This document shows, piece by piece, positions 23,063 to 33,718 of a DNA stretch of 64,000 nt. A program made the position numbers and the translations under genes. Origin of the DNA: Lumbricus rubellus. Its lineage: Eukaryota > Annelida > Clitellata > Crassiclitellata > Lumbricidae. The notes under the pieces are model-generated. The model made no database searches, was not told the origin of the DNA, and worked only from the letters and a program-made list of their open reading frames with translations. Numbering within the stretch: the first letter of the stretch is position 1; each line of letters starts with the position of its first letter. The DNA is taken from the NCBI GenBank assembly GCA_945859605.1, contig OX243814.1, positions 33,253,975-33,317,974 on the forward strand, in the 5' to 3' direction.

Positions 23063-23293
23063 TGACGCAGATGCTGCTGATGCTGATGGGGAAGAAGTCT
23101 TCTTTTCCTCGAGTGAAATATCGTTCGGTCCCTTCATGGCATTGATGGCCGTCTCCTCTGGGTCGGCATCGTCGTCGTCCGGTGGATCTGCCCACGGTTG
23201 CTTCTCGCCCGATGCGAAGATGGCGTAGAAGATGACGCCCGCGAAGTGAATGAAACTGGCGATTAGGAAAACCGTCTCCCACTCCTTCCCTTT
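22913..23293 (-). CDS. VGLUT: vesicular glutamate transporter, last coding exon
   Basis: The product is an SLC17-family vesicular glutamate transporter, a multi-pass protein of synaptic vesicles that loads glutamate using the vesicle proton/voltage gradient. This exon (acceptor ATTGTAG, start 23293) encodes [20 protein letters not shown] (last membrane helix) and then [12 protein letters not shown], a VGLUT hallmark, followed by the cytosolic tail and stop at 22913-22915. The tail is acidic (DDDDADPEE), then Ser/Ala-rich with about ten consecutive alanines encoded by a GCA/GCT/GCC run near 23030-23065. The tail is unlike vertebrate VGLUTs. Confidence 0.95.
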
Positions 23294-23508
23294 CTACAAT
23301 CAGTCAACAGAGGACACACGCCAAATAGAACCAGTATGCTATAGTATAGGCTATACAGTACCCCCACACATGTACACTCATTTTATATGCATGTGTGAGT
23401 GTTTAGGTCTGTGCGTGTTGTGTGCGTAAACGTGTACTAAGCGCACCCCAGATTTGATATAATATATAATTTTATATATATTGATGCATATACAGTTTAA
23501 AGACTAAC

Positions 23509-23636
23509 CCCGTTTTTGGTCAACTGTTCTGTGACGATGGGACAGAACATTCCAGCCAATGTTCCCACTCCGTTTGACATGCCCATTAGAATGCTTGCGT
23601 AGCGAGGAGCAATGTCCAAATGGTTCACATTGAAAC
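23509..23636 (-). CDS. VGLUT: VGLUT penultimate coding exon
   Basis: 128 bp starting in phase 1 (acceptor TCGATTTAG) and ending at donor GTTAGT. Encodes [20 protein letters not shown] and the following NGVGTLAGM helix, the most conserved part of VGLUTs. Phase and order fit the exons on either side. Confidence 0.95.
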
Positions 23637-23671
23637 CTAAATCGAGAAACAGGTATACATAGGTACATGTG

Positions 23672-23986
23672 CATGGGCGTCCGCAGGACTTTTTCTAGGG
23701 GGGCGCAAACTTTTGAATAATTGTCACATAGTCTAAATTTAATGGGTGACAGTTTGAATTTCCATATTACCACGAGACTCTGACGAGAGAATCCTATAGC
23801 CTACCTATAAGTTATGCGTCCAAAGAAAGATAGGCTATAAAGGTTCAACTTGTAGAACGAATCGATAATCACATTGAAAATCGTGTTGTAACAATCACAA
23901 CCAAATAATCTAAATTTATGTGCAACTATGGGAGAAATCCAGAGGGGCGCACTTGCGCCCCCTTGCGCCCGCTGCGGACGCCCATG
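23672..23986. mobile_element. hAT-type MITE (CATGGGCG family), copy 1
   Basis: A 315-bp element with ends CATGGGCGTCCGCAG and CTGCGGACGCCCATG and a perfect 8-bp duplication TACATGTG (23664-23671 and 23987-23994). It sits in a VGLUT intron only about 35 bp from the acceptor of the exon ending at 23636. Related copies are at 35429-35794 and 35958-36075. Confidence 0.9.
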
Positions 23987-24093
23987 TACATGTGTATAAT
24001 ACAGGCCTACATTCAATCATACAAGCATAGATGACCTACATGTACATACATTATCCTACATACATATAGGCTAGGCGTAGCCTACATGCACAT

Positions 24094-26505
24094 TAGGGTG
24101 GATCGATTCCCCATGGCAAAAATATTTTTCTTTGTCAAGTACTATTAAGAGTGAGGGAAAGTTGCCAATTGGTATAAGAAGCACACAGAAATTATTTGGT
24201 AATTATTGTGGAACATGTTGGGGCTCCCCGAAGATTTTGAAGTTTTGCCACATGGGGCCTGTATGAGGGTATTGGATATAGTATGGATGATCGTGAATCA
24301 TCTCACGTGACAACGTCTTGCATTATATATGACGTATACAAATCATTGAATACATCTTTATGCATAGCTAATGGGCATATATAATGTATATTTGCAACAA
24401 TGCTCAGGCCACAACACACGACAATTGATTTTCTTAAATGTTGGAACTATATCGATCGGTAAAATGCCATGATACGATAAAACCATGTCGCGATTTTTGA
24501 CACAAAAAAACACTGCTGACAATTTCTAACTCACTGAGAGCATCTAATATTGCATGTAAAGCATTGACAAACATACATTCTTATGTAAAACCTATATACT
24601 TCAAGTGCTCAACTGTTAATTTTATAAACAATGTCAATGTTTAGACCACATGACATGATAATCGGATTTGGTGTTAAAGGTTGGCATTATCAATCGGGAT
24701 TCTATCCGGAAACTGATAAAGCCATCTCTCGATTTTGCGCTATCAATGACATTGGGAGAAAACTGTATGATAAGGCCTTCATTACCCTTAAACATATGGA
24801 ATATTTGTCATCGAATAGTACTGATAAGGATAGGTCCTTCAACCTTCTCCCAAAGATACAAAAAGCCCGTGAGAAATGGCCACAGATCGACATGCCGGAC
24901 GGTAGACCAATTATTGCTGATGTGGGGACCATTACCCGCAGGGTTAGTGAGTATATTAATTATTTTATAGGCCCCTTAGCCCGTAAATACCCTTCCTACA
25001 TCAGAAACTCTTATGACTTCATATAGAAAAATTCGTAATAGGCTACCACCATAAACGAAGATGATATACTGGTTACTGGGGATGTTGTTTCTCTCTTCAC
25101 CAACATGAATATTGACCGGACACTTAAAATGGTCGAGGATGCATTTCTTAAATACCCTAACCGACCAGTCAGGGAAATCCTTACCCTCCTTGAATTAACC
25201 TTAAAGAATAACGATTTTTACTTCGGGAAAATTGTCTTCCTCCAGATTCTTGGCATAGCCATGGGAGAGCCGTTATCACGGGGTGTGCCGATTTATATCT
25301 GGAAGAACTGGATGATGGAGCCATGAATAATTTTAAGATACATGATCCTAAGCTCTTTTTGAGATTTCTGGATGACATTTTCTTGATTTGGCCTGGACCT
25401 CCTTTGGGTATTCTCGAGTATGAATCCTTTTAAAACTCCATAATATCCAATATAAAAATTTCACTTAATTTCAATTCCTCTGAAATTAACTTTCTGGACA
25501 TGACGGAAGTATAAAACGGACAATACCACTACTACCTTACAAACCAAGATCTTCTTCAAGGCTACCGATACCCAACAGCCTGTTCACACCTCATCCTTCC
25601 ACCCTAGACACACATTCAATGGCGTCTGTAAATCACAAATAATTAGATTCAAGTATATTTGTTCCTTCCAAAGTGATTTTGACATGACATGCAATACCCT
25701 ATTTCGATCCCTAAGTAAGCGGGGATACAACCGTAGATCCCTACGTAAGTTGAAACATTAGGCCTATATCTGGCATTCCCAAGAGAACCATATAAGTAAA
25801 TATTCCCCGGGGTTTGAATGCATTAGCAATAACGAAGAGGTTTTCCCACTGGTTAGACCCTTTGGTACCATTCCTACACACCTGACCAGGTAATGGAAGG
25901 GCATCATCTCCAGTGGCACACGATTCTCACACTTACGGGTCCTATAAATGCTTATTCTAAACAAAGCAACCTCAAACAGAAACTAACCTCTCCTCATCTA
26001 TTCTCCCCTTCACTTGATACCTCGTCTCTGGACTCGCTCTTTAGTATTTAACTTAGCCTATCAATAACTCACTAAGGAAACCCACTCAATGCCTGGAATG
26101 CACGATCTTAATGTTATAGTAGCCTAATTGACATAACTGGAGATGGACGAGGGACGGTTTGTGCCCGTGCCTATTAGGGCCTACACCATTAACCTGATAA
26201 AAGCATAGATACAAAAGAAACAGAATAGGCAGTGTTGAACAGACATATTGCAATAGATCTGGATTACTCCAAGTGTCGGAGGCTGCCAAAATGCCAGGAA
26301 TGGGAAGAATTTGGTAGAAAATAGCCAGCGTATACCGTTCATTTTTGCAATTCTGGCTTAGTCAATTTTCTACCTCCTTGGGGAGCCCCAAGATGCTGTT
26401 GAAATCCAAAATCGTTTTACACAGTTATATTTAGGTGTAGTAAAGGCAACTTTTCCTCACTCTTAATAACGGATACGACGAAAAAATTATTTTCGATCCA
26501 CCCTA
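24094..26505. mobile_element. hAT-type element containing a Penelope-like insertion
   Basis: A 2412-bp element with ends TAGGGTGGATCGA and TCGATCCACCCTA and a perfect 8-bp duplication ATGCACAT (24086-24093 and 26506-26513). Subterminal blocks ATTAAGAGTGAGG(G/A)AAAGTTGCC and TTGGGGCTCCCC also mirror each other. TAGGG plus 8-bp duplication fits hAT. The interior is occupied by degenerate reverse transcriptase, not a hAT transposase. The whole lies within a VGLUT intron. Confidence 0.88.
24640..25760 (+). pseudogene. Penelope-like element reverse transcriptase, broken
   Basis: Plus-strand frames show Penelope-type RT order: FNLLPKIQK, GRPIIADVGT and SEYINYFIGPLARKYPSYI (to an in-frame TAG at about 25024), DVVSLFTNM, LGIAMG, RFLDDIFLIW (near 25360; the RT catalytic DD), SSEINFLDM, then SFHPRHTFNG and CNTLFRSLSKRGYNRR. 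Stops and frame changes separate the blocks, so it is dead. No GIY-YIG endonuclease is seen. Confidence 0.85.
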
Positions 26506-26670
26506 ATGCACATAGGCATACGTGCATGCATAGGCTATACATGCATATTACTGTAGGCCCAACCTCCATAGCTCCTCGGCCTAAGACGTAAGTAAACGCA
26601 GAGTAGGCCTACCGTTAGGCCGAACAGCTTCAATGACTAATCAATAGGCTAGTGGTGCATCATAGCGTCG

Positions 26671-26743
26671 GCCTAGATAGCTCAGTTGGGAGAGCGTTAG
26701 ACTGAAGATCTAAAGGTCCCCGGTTCAATCCCGGGTCTGGGCA
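26671..26743 (+). tRNA. tRNA-Phe (GAA), copy 1
   Basis: 73 nt. The acceptor stem pairs GCCTAGA with TCTGGGC (one G-U), discriminator A. D-arm AGCTCAGTTGGGAGAGC; anticodon GAA at 26704-26706; T-arm CCCGGTTCAATCCCGGG, giving standard A and B boxes. Followed after about 30 nt by a T-run terminator (near 26777). Lies antisense inside a VGLUT intron. Confidence 0.97.
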
Positions 26744-26994
26744 ATAAAACCCGACTAATCCCCGGGGGTCGACAACTTTTTTTGTCAAATATGGAGTAAA
26801 TCCTTAAAGTATATAACCATGTTTGGTTTGTTGGCCGACTTCGTTTTCCTAGCCTCAGCTTATGAAGGCGAGAGATTGACACAGCCTCTATAACCTTGCT
26901 CATCATCTTCATTGTATAAGCTACTCTCATTAGTAGACCTAGTTGAGGTCCTGAAAAAAATAGGTTATGGTCTGTTAGACAGTAGGCCAATTAT

Positions 26995-27280
26995 TGGTTA
27001 CAGCGGTAGACCTGTAACGCAGAGAATACGGGTTCGATCCTCGTTAGAGTAGTTTATACTGTGTAGGGATCTTAAGCAAGTCCTTCACCTATACGTCCTA
27101 TAGCCCTAGTAGTGCCCTACAATAATTGCTCAGCAATACAGCCTAATTGCAGTTGCGCCGTCTAGGTGTGGGAACTTCTGAGCTTTGTAGGAAGAAGGGC
27201 GATATAAAATTGTAGTTGTACTGCTTTGTATTGCATTATATTGTACTGCATTGTATTGTATTGTATTGTATTGTAAAAAA
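26995..27280 (+). mobile_element. tRNA-derived SINE, diverged copy
   Basis: B-box-like GGGTTCGATCC (27030-27040), body CTTAAGCAAGTCCTTCACC shared with the SINE at 19533, tail GGGCGATATAAAATTG (about 27193-27210), ending in TTGTA repeats (to about 27275). Same family as 19533-19735, more degraded. It abuts the VGLUT exon at 27293. Confidence 0.7.
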
Positions 27281-27292
27281 CTTTGAACAAAC

Positions 27293-27403
27293 CGGAAATA
27301 GCGAATCCACTGAATCCGACGGCAATCGTCAGACACGTTATGGCTGTGACGGTGTCATTAGTGAATCCGACTCCCAGTAGAAATATGGCTTCCAATCCAA
27401 AAC
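27293..27403 (-). CDS. VGLUT: VGLUT antepenultimate exon
   Basis: 111 bp, phase 1 at both ends (acceptor TTTTTGACTGTAG, donor GTTTGT). Encodes GFGLEAIFLLGVGF and AVGFSGFAISG, the helix pair that precedes [12 protein letters not shown] in VGLUTs. The codon split across the next intron (G|GT) rebuilds the conserved Gly. Exons further 5' (higher coordinates) were not found in the window. Confidence 0.93.
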
Positions 27404-27910
27404 CTACAGTCAAAAACCTTTTTTGCTATTTGACTAATGCTATGAGAAATAAGTCTAATAGATATTCTGTTTAATCATTCAAAGATTTTTAGACATTCTA
27501 GAAAATCTTTATCGTTTCTTTTCTCATGTGGATCACTCTGAAAACGCGCTTAGTCTTCAGGTAACGCTTCAAAAATGTGGCATACAGTTCTTCCGGTCAG
27601 TAATAAATTCCCGCAATTTAAAATTTTTCACGATTCTTTACTAGGGCCTACCAAATAGGCCTACTAGCCTGTTCTGTCTTTCAAAACATCGCATATTGTC
27701 TTTGAAAGAGCTATGTGAGTCATAGATAATTATAGGATATAGGCTACGATGGATCAATAGTCAATACATTATTTTTTTCGATCATGACATCACGGTATTA
27801 GGTCTCTAAGTATTAAGATCAGGAGCACTTTGAAAGAGTTATATGTTATTTTAAAGGCTCTACGCGTGGCCTATTTGCTATTGCAGTTATTTACATCTTG
27901 ATTTTCGTCG

Positions 27911-27983
27911 GCCTAGATAGCTCAGTTGGGAGAGCGTTAGACTGAAGATCTAAAGGTCCCCGGTTCAATCCCGGGTCTGGGCA
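27911..27983 (+). tRNA. tRNA-Phe (GAA), copy 2
   Basis: Identical over all 73 nt to 26671-26743, anticodon at 27944-27946. The 3' flank (ACCCGACTAATCCCCGGGGG then TCGACAACTTTTT) and the 5' CGTCG are also shared, so a unit longer than the tRNA was duplicated about 1.2 kb apart. Confidence 0.97.
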
Positions 27984-27989
27984 AAAAAC

Positions 27990-28780
27990 CCGACTAATCC
28001 CCGGGGGTCGACAACTTTTTGCCTCCTATTAAATGGTGAAAATAATTGACCCTATAATTATGTGTTAAATGTTATAATAAATAATAAAAAATTTAATCAT
28101 TTTTGCATATTCTATGGCTCTATTACTATCATAGCCTGATAATACAGGTCTACATGGATGAAAGATTGTAGGCTACCTGGCTACCAGAGATAAAGAATCC
28201 AAATAGACAAAAAAATTAGAGGACGTAGCCTAGGCCTATCATCACAATTGTAGGCTACTTATACGACAATTTATGTAGCATCGTCAGTAGCAAACGCTAT
28301 ACTAAAGTCTAAAGGGTGCCTATTGCTTAAGGCACTGTCAAATGCTGAGAGCATCATATCAAGTACAATTTTAAACTGTTTCAAACCATAAAAGCTTTTG
28401 ACTTCCTCAATAGATGCTACAGAATGCATTTTTTAGGCATGAGGGCCATCGACCCGAAAAACACAGCTCACTTATAGCCTATAGGCAAAACCTTAGCTAG
28501 GACTATAGGGCAAAGTGACTTAATTTAGGCCGGTACATAAATCAGGCCACTTTTTGACCTTTATTCACAGCCAAAGTAAGAGTACTACAGTTATTATAAG
28601 GGAAATTATTTTGTCACACCTTGTTTTGCTTGCGGCTCGAGGCTAAAAATAACTCATAGCTGACTAGGGGATTTTCTAATCACGTGTCAAAGTTTTGATC
28701 ATTTCCAGTTGTTGCAGCATACATAAATTGAGATTTTCAAGTTTTTCATCAACATACTGCTTCAATTGGGTAAGTCTATT
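27990..28780. other. no gene seen
   Basis: AT-rich DNA between tRNA copy 2 and the MITE at 28784. No VGLUT exon could be recognised here on the minus strand. Confidence 0.5.
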
Positions 28781-28783
28781 TAA

Positions 28784-28858
28784 CTCATTCCCGCCTGAAT
28801 TGTTCTGATACCTATTGGGTTTATCGGGTCACCCGCGACCCGATCCGGCGGGAAAGAG
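28784..28858. mobile_element. TTAA-bounded palindromic MITE
   Basis: A 75-bp hairpin-like unit: CTCATTCCCGCC at the left, GGCGGGAAAGAG at the right, flanked on both sides by TTAA (28780-28783 and 28859-28862). TTAA targets point to piggyBac-like or Kolobok transposition. Confidence 0.7.
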
Positions 28859-29029
28859 TTAAGGAACAAATGTTATTTTCATATAAAGTAAACATTATAT
28901 TATTTAATGGCAGCTTGATAGTTTGTCCCAGTTGGCGGATTAATAAGATGCTGTGCGGCAAAATAAGTCACGCAGAGAAACCTATTTCTGACCCCATCTG
29001 CAATGTAATTCAGGCCATGGCTAGAGATA

Positions 29030-29107
29030 TGTATCTGATGGCCAGAATCAGGTATCGGGCGGCCCGAATCAGGTATCAGGTGAGCAGAATTAGGTATCGA
29101 CTGCCAG
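29030..29107 (+). repeat. short tandem motif
   Basis: Three degenerate units of about 22 bp built on (C/G)AGAATCAGGTATCG. They may be subterminal repeats of the pogo element downstream. Confidence 0.5.
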
Positions 29108-29127
29108 CTTTTAATTTTAAAGCTCAC

Positions 29128-29272
29128 CAGGGTGAGAATTGCCGGGGGGGCTGGGGGGGTTCAACCCCCTCAGTCTTTCTTAGAGCCCCATGTTAAAGTA
29201 TGTTTTTCATACCCCAATTTCAAGTTTATCATAGGCCAACCCCCCAGTTATTTTTCCACAATTCTCATACTG
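29128..29272. mobile_element. small hAT-type MITE
   Basis: A 145-bp element with ends CAGGGTGAGAATTG and CAATTCTCATACTG and a perfect 8-bp duplication AAGCTCAC (29120-29127 and 29273-29280). It lies 40 bp upstream of the pogo transposase start. Confidence 0.85.
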
Positions 29273-29312
29273 AAGCTCACAACATTTTTCTTGCAGCGTC
29301 AATTAATTGAAA

Positions 29313-32040
29313 ATGGTGTCAGTCAATAAAGGCAAGAACGCCAAGAAATTGGCAAAAACAGAGGAGACAAATAATAAAGGAAGAAGGAGAACTGCAAGAG
29401 GGAAGCATTGCCTTTGGACTGAAAGTGCAATGCTTGCAGCAATGGCAGCTGTTCGTGAAAATGGAATGTCCCAAAGAGCAGCATGCAAAACGTTTCAAGT
29501 TCCTCGAAGTACTCTACAAGTCCGTTTAACTGGGAAAACAGAAATCGGTTCCAGGCCTGGTCGTCCAACTATCATGTCATCTGATCAAGAAGAAAAACTG
29601 GCTGATTTTGCTTGCAATCGAGCTGCAATGGGGATCGGATTTGGACGACAGCAATTACTCAAGTATGCCGAAGCATATGCTAAAAAGCATAGCATTGTCT
29701 TCAAAAATGGGAGACCATCGATACGTTGGTGGTATGGAATGAAGAGGCGACATCATAGAATCACATTGCGTCGTCCGGAGGGAACAGCTGCTGTCAGACA
29801 CCAATGCATGGACCCTACAAAGGTGGCAAAATATTTCAGCGTGCTGAAGATGGTGTTGGATGACAACCAGTTGAATTCCAAGCCTCATACCATCTGGAAC
29901 ATGGACGAAACTGGTGTCCAACTGGACCATAAACCGGGTAGGATCATTGCAACTAAAGGATCGAAATATTTGCACAGCCGAACCAGTGGCAACAGAGAAA
30001 CAATTACTGTAATTGGGGCAATAAATGCTGGTGGTGGCTACATTCCTCCACATGTAATTGTGAAAGGAAAGACTACGAGGTCCCTCTTCTCTTTTCAAAT
30101 GGAAACGGCTCCGGATGGAACCACTTGGAGTGTGTCTGATAGCGGCTGGACGAAGCAGGGCATTGCTCTGCTCTGGTTCAATGCCGCCTTCTTACCAAAC
30201 ATAGGACCAGACAGACCTCAGCTGCTTATTGTGGATGGCCACGATTCACACAATTTCGTGGAACTGCTCGAAACTGCGGCAGAAAACGGCATCCACATAA
30301 TTGAACTGCCAGCTCATACAACCGTGCGATCGGACAGTTTTTGGACCTTTCAAGAATGCTTACAGAAAAGCATGTGAAGATCTCATGACTCAGTTCCCAG
30401 GAACTCTTGTATCACGAGCAAGTTTCTGTGGATTGCTTAAAAAAGCTTGGGAGGAGGCGTTATCCGCGAGCAATATAGTATCTGGTTTCAGAGCATGTGG
30501 AATTCATCCTTTCGATCCAGATTCTGTACCATCAGAAGCATACTTGCCAAATTGCATGTATTCTGTGAAGCAACTCATTGAAAGCGAAGTTTTATTGAGG
30601 GATTCTTCATCCCAAAATTCAGCTTCAACGCCAAAAAACGATGGATCATCGACATCTGATTCTTCAAGACAAACGCTGTCTTCAAGTTTTCAAGGAGCAT
30701 GTGATGACTCTTCAGCACCAGTCGTCATAGATAATTCAACAACTCAGAACGTTTTCAATATTTCGGATTTCACGTCGATGGATCCTGAGGTAGTTGCAAA
30801 AGCTTGTACAACTGCGTCCCCAGTGAAAGTTTTACGATGGCTCGAGTCAACTCTCACCCAACAACAGTTGGGTTGTTTCCAATATCTATATGAGAAAAAG
30901 TACAGCCTAAACCAGGACGAAACATACAAAACCTGGCAGAAATTAAAAAGTTTGGCGGAAGAACAAGATGAAGATCATCATGAAGATCATCAGGCGCCAT
31001 CCGTAGAAGAGATCATGGACTTGAATTTATCTGTGGGAACTTTGCCAAGCTTTTCTGAGAGCCTTGCAGGAGATTTCAATATTGATGACTCACTTGCAGA
31101 TCTATTGTTATCTGTCATTTCAACGGAGCAAAAAGGAACCGATACATCCACTTCCTTGGAAATTCCAAACTCAAATCTTTGTCAGTGTTCCACCGAGAAT
31201 AATATACTATGTTCTTGTTCAACTAACAAACAAGTTTGTAACGTTCTTCTTGCCGAAAATCAGACTGCCATCAACACTTTGAGCCTTGATCAGACACCTT
31301 GTTCTTCCAACATCGATGCGAGAGAAATCAAAAAACAAAATTCCGTTGATTCAAATTCTGCTGTTAAGTCGATCGCATTGAACCCTACAACATCCAGTGA
31401 CATTGCAGTTATCTTAGGTAGTCAGAGTCACGTCGACGACGAGGAACGTTTTGCTCATCCAAGTCTCAGTGACCACCCTAGTAGTTCTATTTCTGCCCGG
31501 GTCAATTCAGTCGAAGGAAAACAATTCCCTTTCAAAAACCGATCTTATCCGGGAGACGTTGACAGTGATATTCTCCCATATCCAGCAATAACTACAAGAG
31601 GGAAAAAAACCAATTTGAAGCAGAAATTTTTTCTTCTCACTTCCAAAGAATCTCGTGATTTGAAGCTAAAGGAACAGCACGCAAAAGTGGAACGTCAGAG
31701 GATCAAGGAAGAAAAAGCACACAACAAGCAGCAACAAGTGAAAAAGGTAAAGAAAGTGATTGAAAAACAACCAAGGGGAAAGAAACCGAACACATTAAAA
31801 GGAAAGGAAAAACCGATGCCATCTCAGAAGACAAACAAGAAAACGAATAAGGCTTGCAAAACCCAGGGTACAACCGATTCTCTGATTCCATGCGATATTT
31901 GCCAAGTACGATTTTGTGATGATAAGACAGGAAGAAAATGGATTGAATGCCAAGGCTGTCAGACTTGGTTTCACAATGCTTGCCAAGGTCTGGATGAAAT
32001 TGGACCAGAACATTTTTTGTGCATTTCATGCGATGCATGA
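29313..32040 (+). pseudogene. pogo-like transposase with C-terminal PHD finger, frameshifted
   Basis: Frame 1 starts at ATG 29313. It has a psq-type helix-turn-helix (about residues 30-75: MLAAMAAVRENGMSQRAAC), a CENP-B-like second HTH (about 80-150), then the DDE domain with WNMDETGVQ (D198) and LIVDGHDSHNF (D308), and runs to a stop at 30377. The segment ELPAHT near 30318 then loses frame: QPCDRTVFGPFK (third Asp, codon 30328-30330) continues in another frame, apparently after a small deletion. That frame runs to 32040, with AWEEAL..NIVSGFRACGIHPF typical of pogo, an acidic/Ser-rich linker, a Lys/Gln coiled region and a PHD finger (31888-32037: CDIC, WIECQGCQTWFHNAC, FLCISC). The element's ends were not identified. 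A TTTTTCTTGCAG acceptor-like site lies just upstream. Confidence 0.88.
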
Positions 32041-32810
32041 GACATTGAAATGACTCGTGCAGTCGATTGTTTTTGTTTTTTCTCATATCTGCTAGTTATT
32101 ATGTTCTCATAGAGTAGGATGAAATCTTTTAGTCAGGTTTTTGTGCAATAATGTTGGCATTTTTAATTGGCTGGTAGGCTACACCTTGTAGTCAACTGTT
32201 CTAAGATACATTCTTGTCAATTTGTCATAGGCCTATTCAAGTTTTGCAAAAGCCGGCTAAAGGCAACTATGTTACCAAATAGTAGTTCGATTTGATTTTT
32301 TTTTGGTACTCTTAGCCTTTTAGGATTTGTAGCCATTTTGATTTTATTTAGATTTTTGATTTTACTTGTTTATGCATAGTACAACATAAAACCTATTTCT
32401 AGCCACATGAAACATTATTCTGCCCAGTGGCCAGACATATGTACCCATGTGGCCAAGAAATATGTATCAGTGGACAGAGTTTGGTATTTTAGAGGGGTCC
32501 CAGCAATATATATATTTTAATTTCATTTATCTTCTTGCAAGATATTCTACGATATAATAATATACTCAATATGTTGCTTGATCTCGATGTTTTGTTTTTA
32601 AACAAATTTAACTGATCCAAGTATTCAATTTTTGCGAAGTTCTGACAAAGTGGCCATAATTTGGTAACTTTACCCTACTGCTAAAACGTGATAAGAGATC
32701 TGAGGTTAATAATACTAATAGGCTAATAACAATGACGATTTCTATCGCGCCGCAACACAGCCATGTCGTTACAAGGGCGCCTCACATTGGATGTAGGCCC
32801 TAATAAAAGC
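32041..32810. other. no gene seen
   Basis: AT-rich DNA 3' of the pogo ORF, probably its 3' region. TGGCCA motifs near 32410-32475 may be subterminal repeats. Confidence 0.45.
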
Positions 32811-32811
32811 G

Positions 32812-32880
<69 letters not shown>

Positions 32881-32911
32881 GGCAGGCAGACAGACAGGCA
32901 GGCAGACAGAG
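32812..32911. repeat. CAGA tetranucleotide microsatellite
   Basis: GACA repeat with a few GGCA variants, running into the assembly gap. Confidence 0.97.
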
Positions 32912-33111
32912 NNNNNNNNNNNNNNNNNNNNNNNNNNNNNNNNNNNNNNNNNNNNNNNNNNNNNNNNNNNNNNNNNNNNNNNNNNNNNNNNNNNNNNNNN
33001 NNNNNNNNNNNNNNNNNNNNNNNNNNNNNNNNNNNNNNNNNNNNNNNNNNNNNNNNNNNNNNNNNNNNNNNNNNNNNNNNNNNNNNNNNNNNNNNNNNNN
33101 NNNNNNNNNNN
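32912..33111. other. assembly gap (200 N)
   Basis: Exactly 200 N, a size often used as a placeholder for a gap of unknown length; likely caused by the adjacent tetranucleotide repeat. Confidence 0.98.
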
Positions 33112-33319
33112 AAGACGGAAAGACGGAATTGGGAGAAAGAGAAATAGATCTTTGACGTCGGATCAGGTTAATGACTGAAAGCCTCTCGAAACACCTGTAG
33201 AGCTCTTGTGCAAAGGAGTCAGAAGCCGCCGCAGTAGCCACAGAAGCAGCCACCGATTTTCTCAATGAAATGATGGATGCTCTCATTACAACTTACGCAG
33301 ACAATCAGCCGATGTTCCA

Positions 33320-33412
33320 CCTCCTACTGCTGATGATGATGATGCTGCTGTTGCTCCTGCTGCTGCTGATGATGCTGCTGTTGCTCCTGCTGCTGCTGGT
33401 CCTGCTGCTTCA
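33320..33412. repeat. TGC/TGA-rich trinucleotide repeat
   Basis: CTGCTG and GATGATG units with an internal repeat of TGATGCTGCTGTTGCTCCTG. Minus-strand Ala/Ser-rich reading extends to about 33240, but no gene is supported. Confidence 0.8.
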
Positions 33413-33579
33413 ACAGACCTGTTCTCCTCTATTTACATTATACAAACGCGATGCCATCTATTATTCTCCAATACGCGGCATGCATGCGTAGCCTATACTG
33501 ATCTTCATGAGGAGCATTGCTAGGCTATAGGTGCGCGTATTAAGGCGGTGAATTTCATTTTCAAGCGATGTACCAGCTG

Positions 33580-33687
33580 AGCCTCTTTCGCTCTCGCTCT
33601 CTCTCGCTCTCTCTCTCTCTGTCTCTCTCTCTGTCTCTCTCTGTCTCTCTCTTTCTCTGTCTGTGTGTCTGTCTGTCTCTCTCTCTC

Positions 33688-33718
<31 letters not shown>

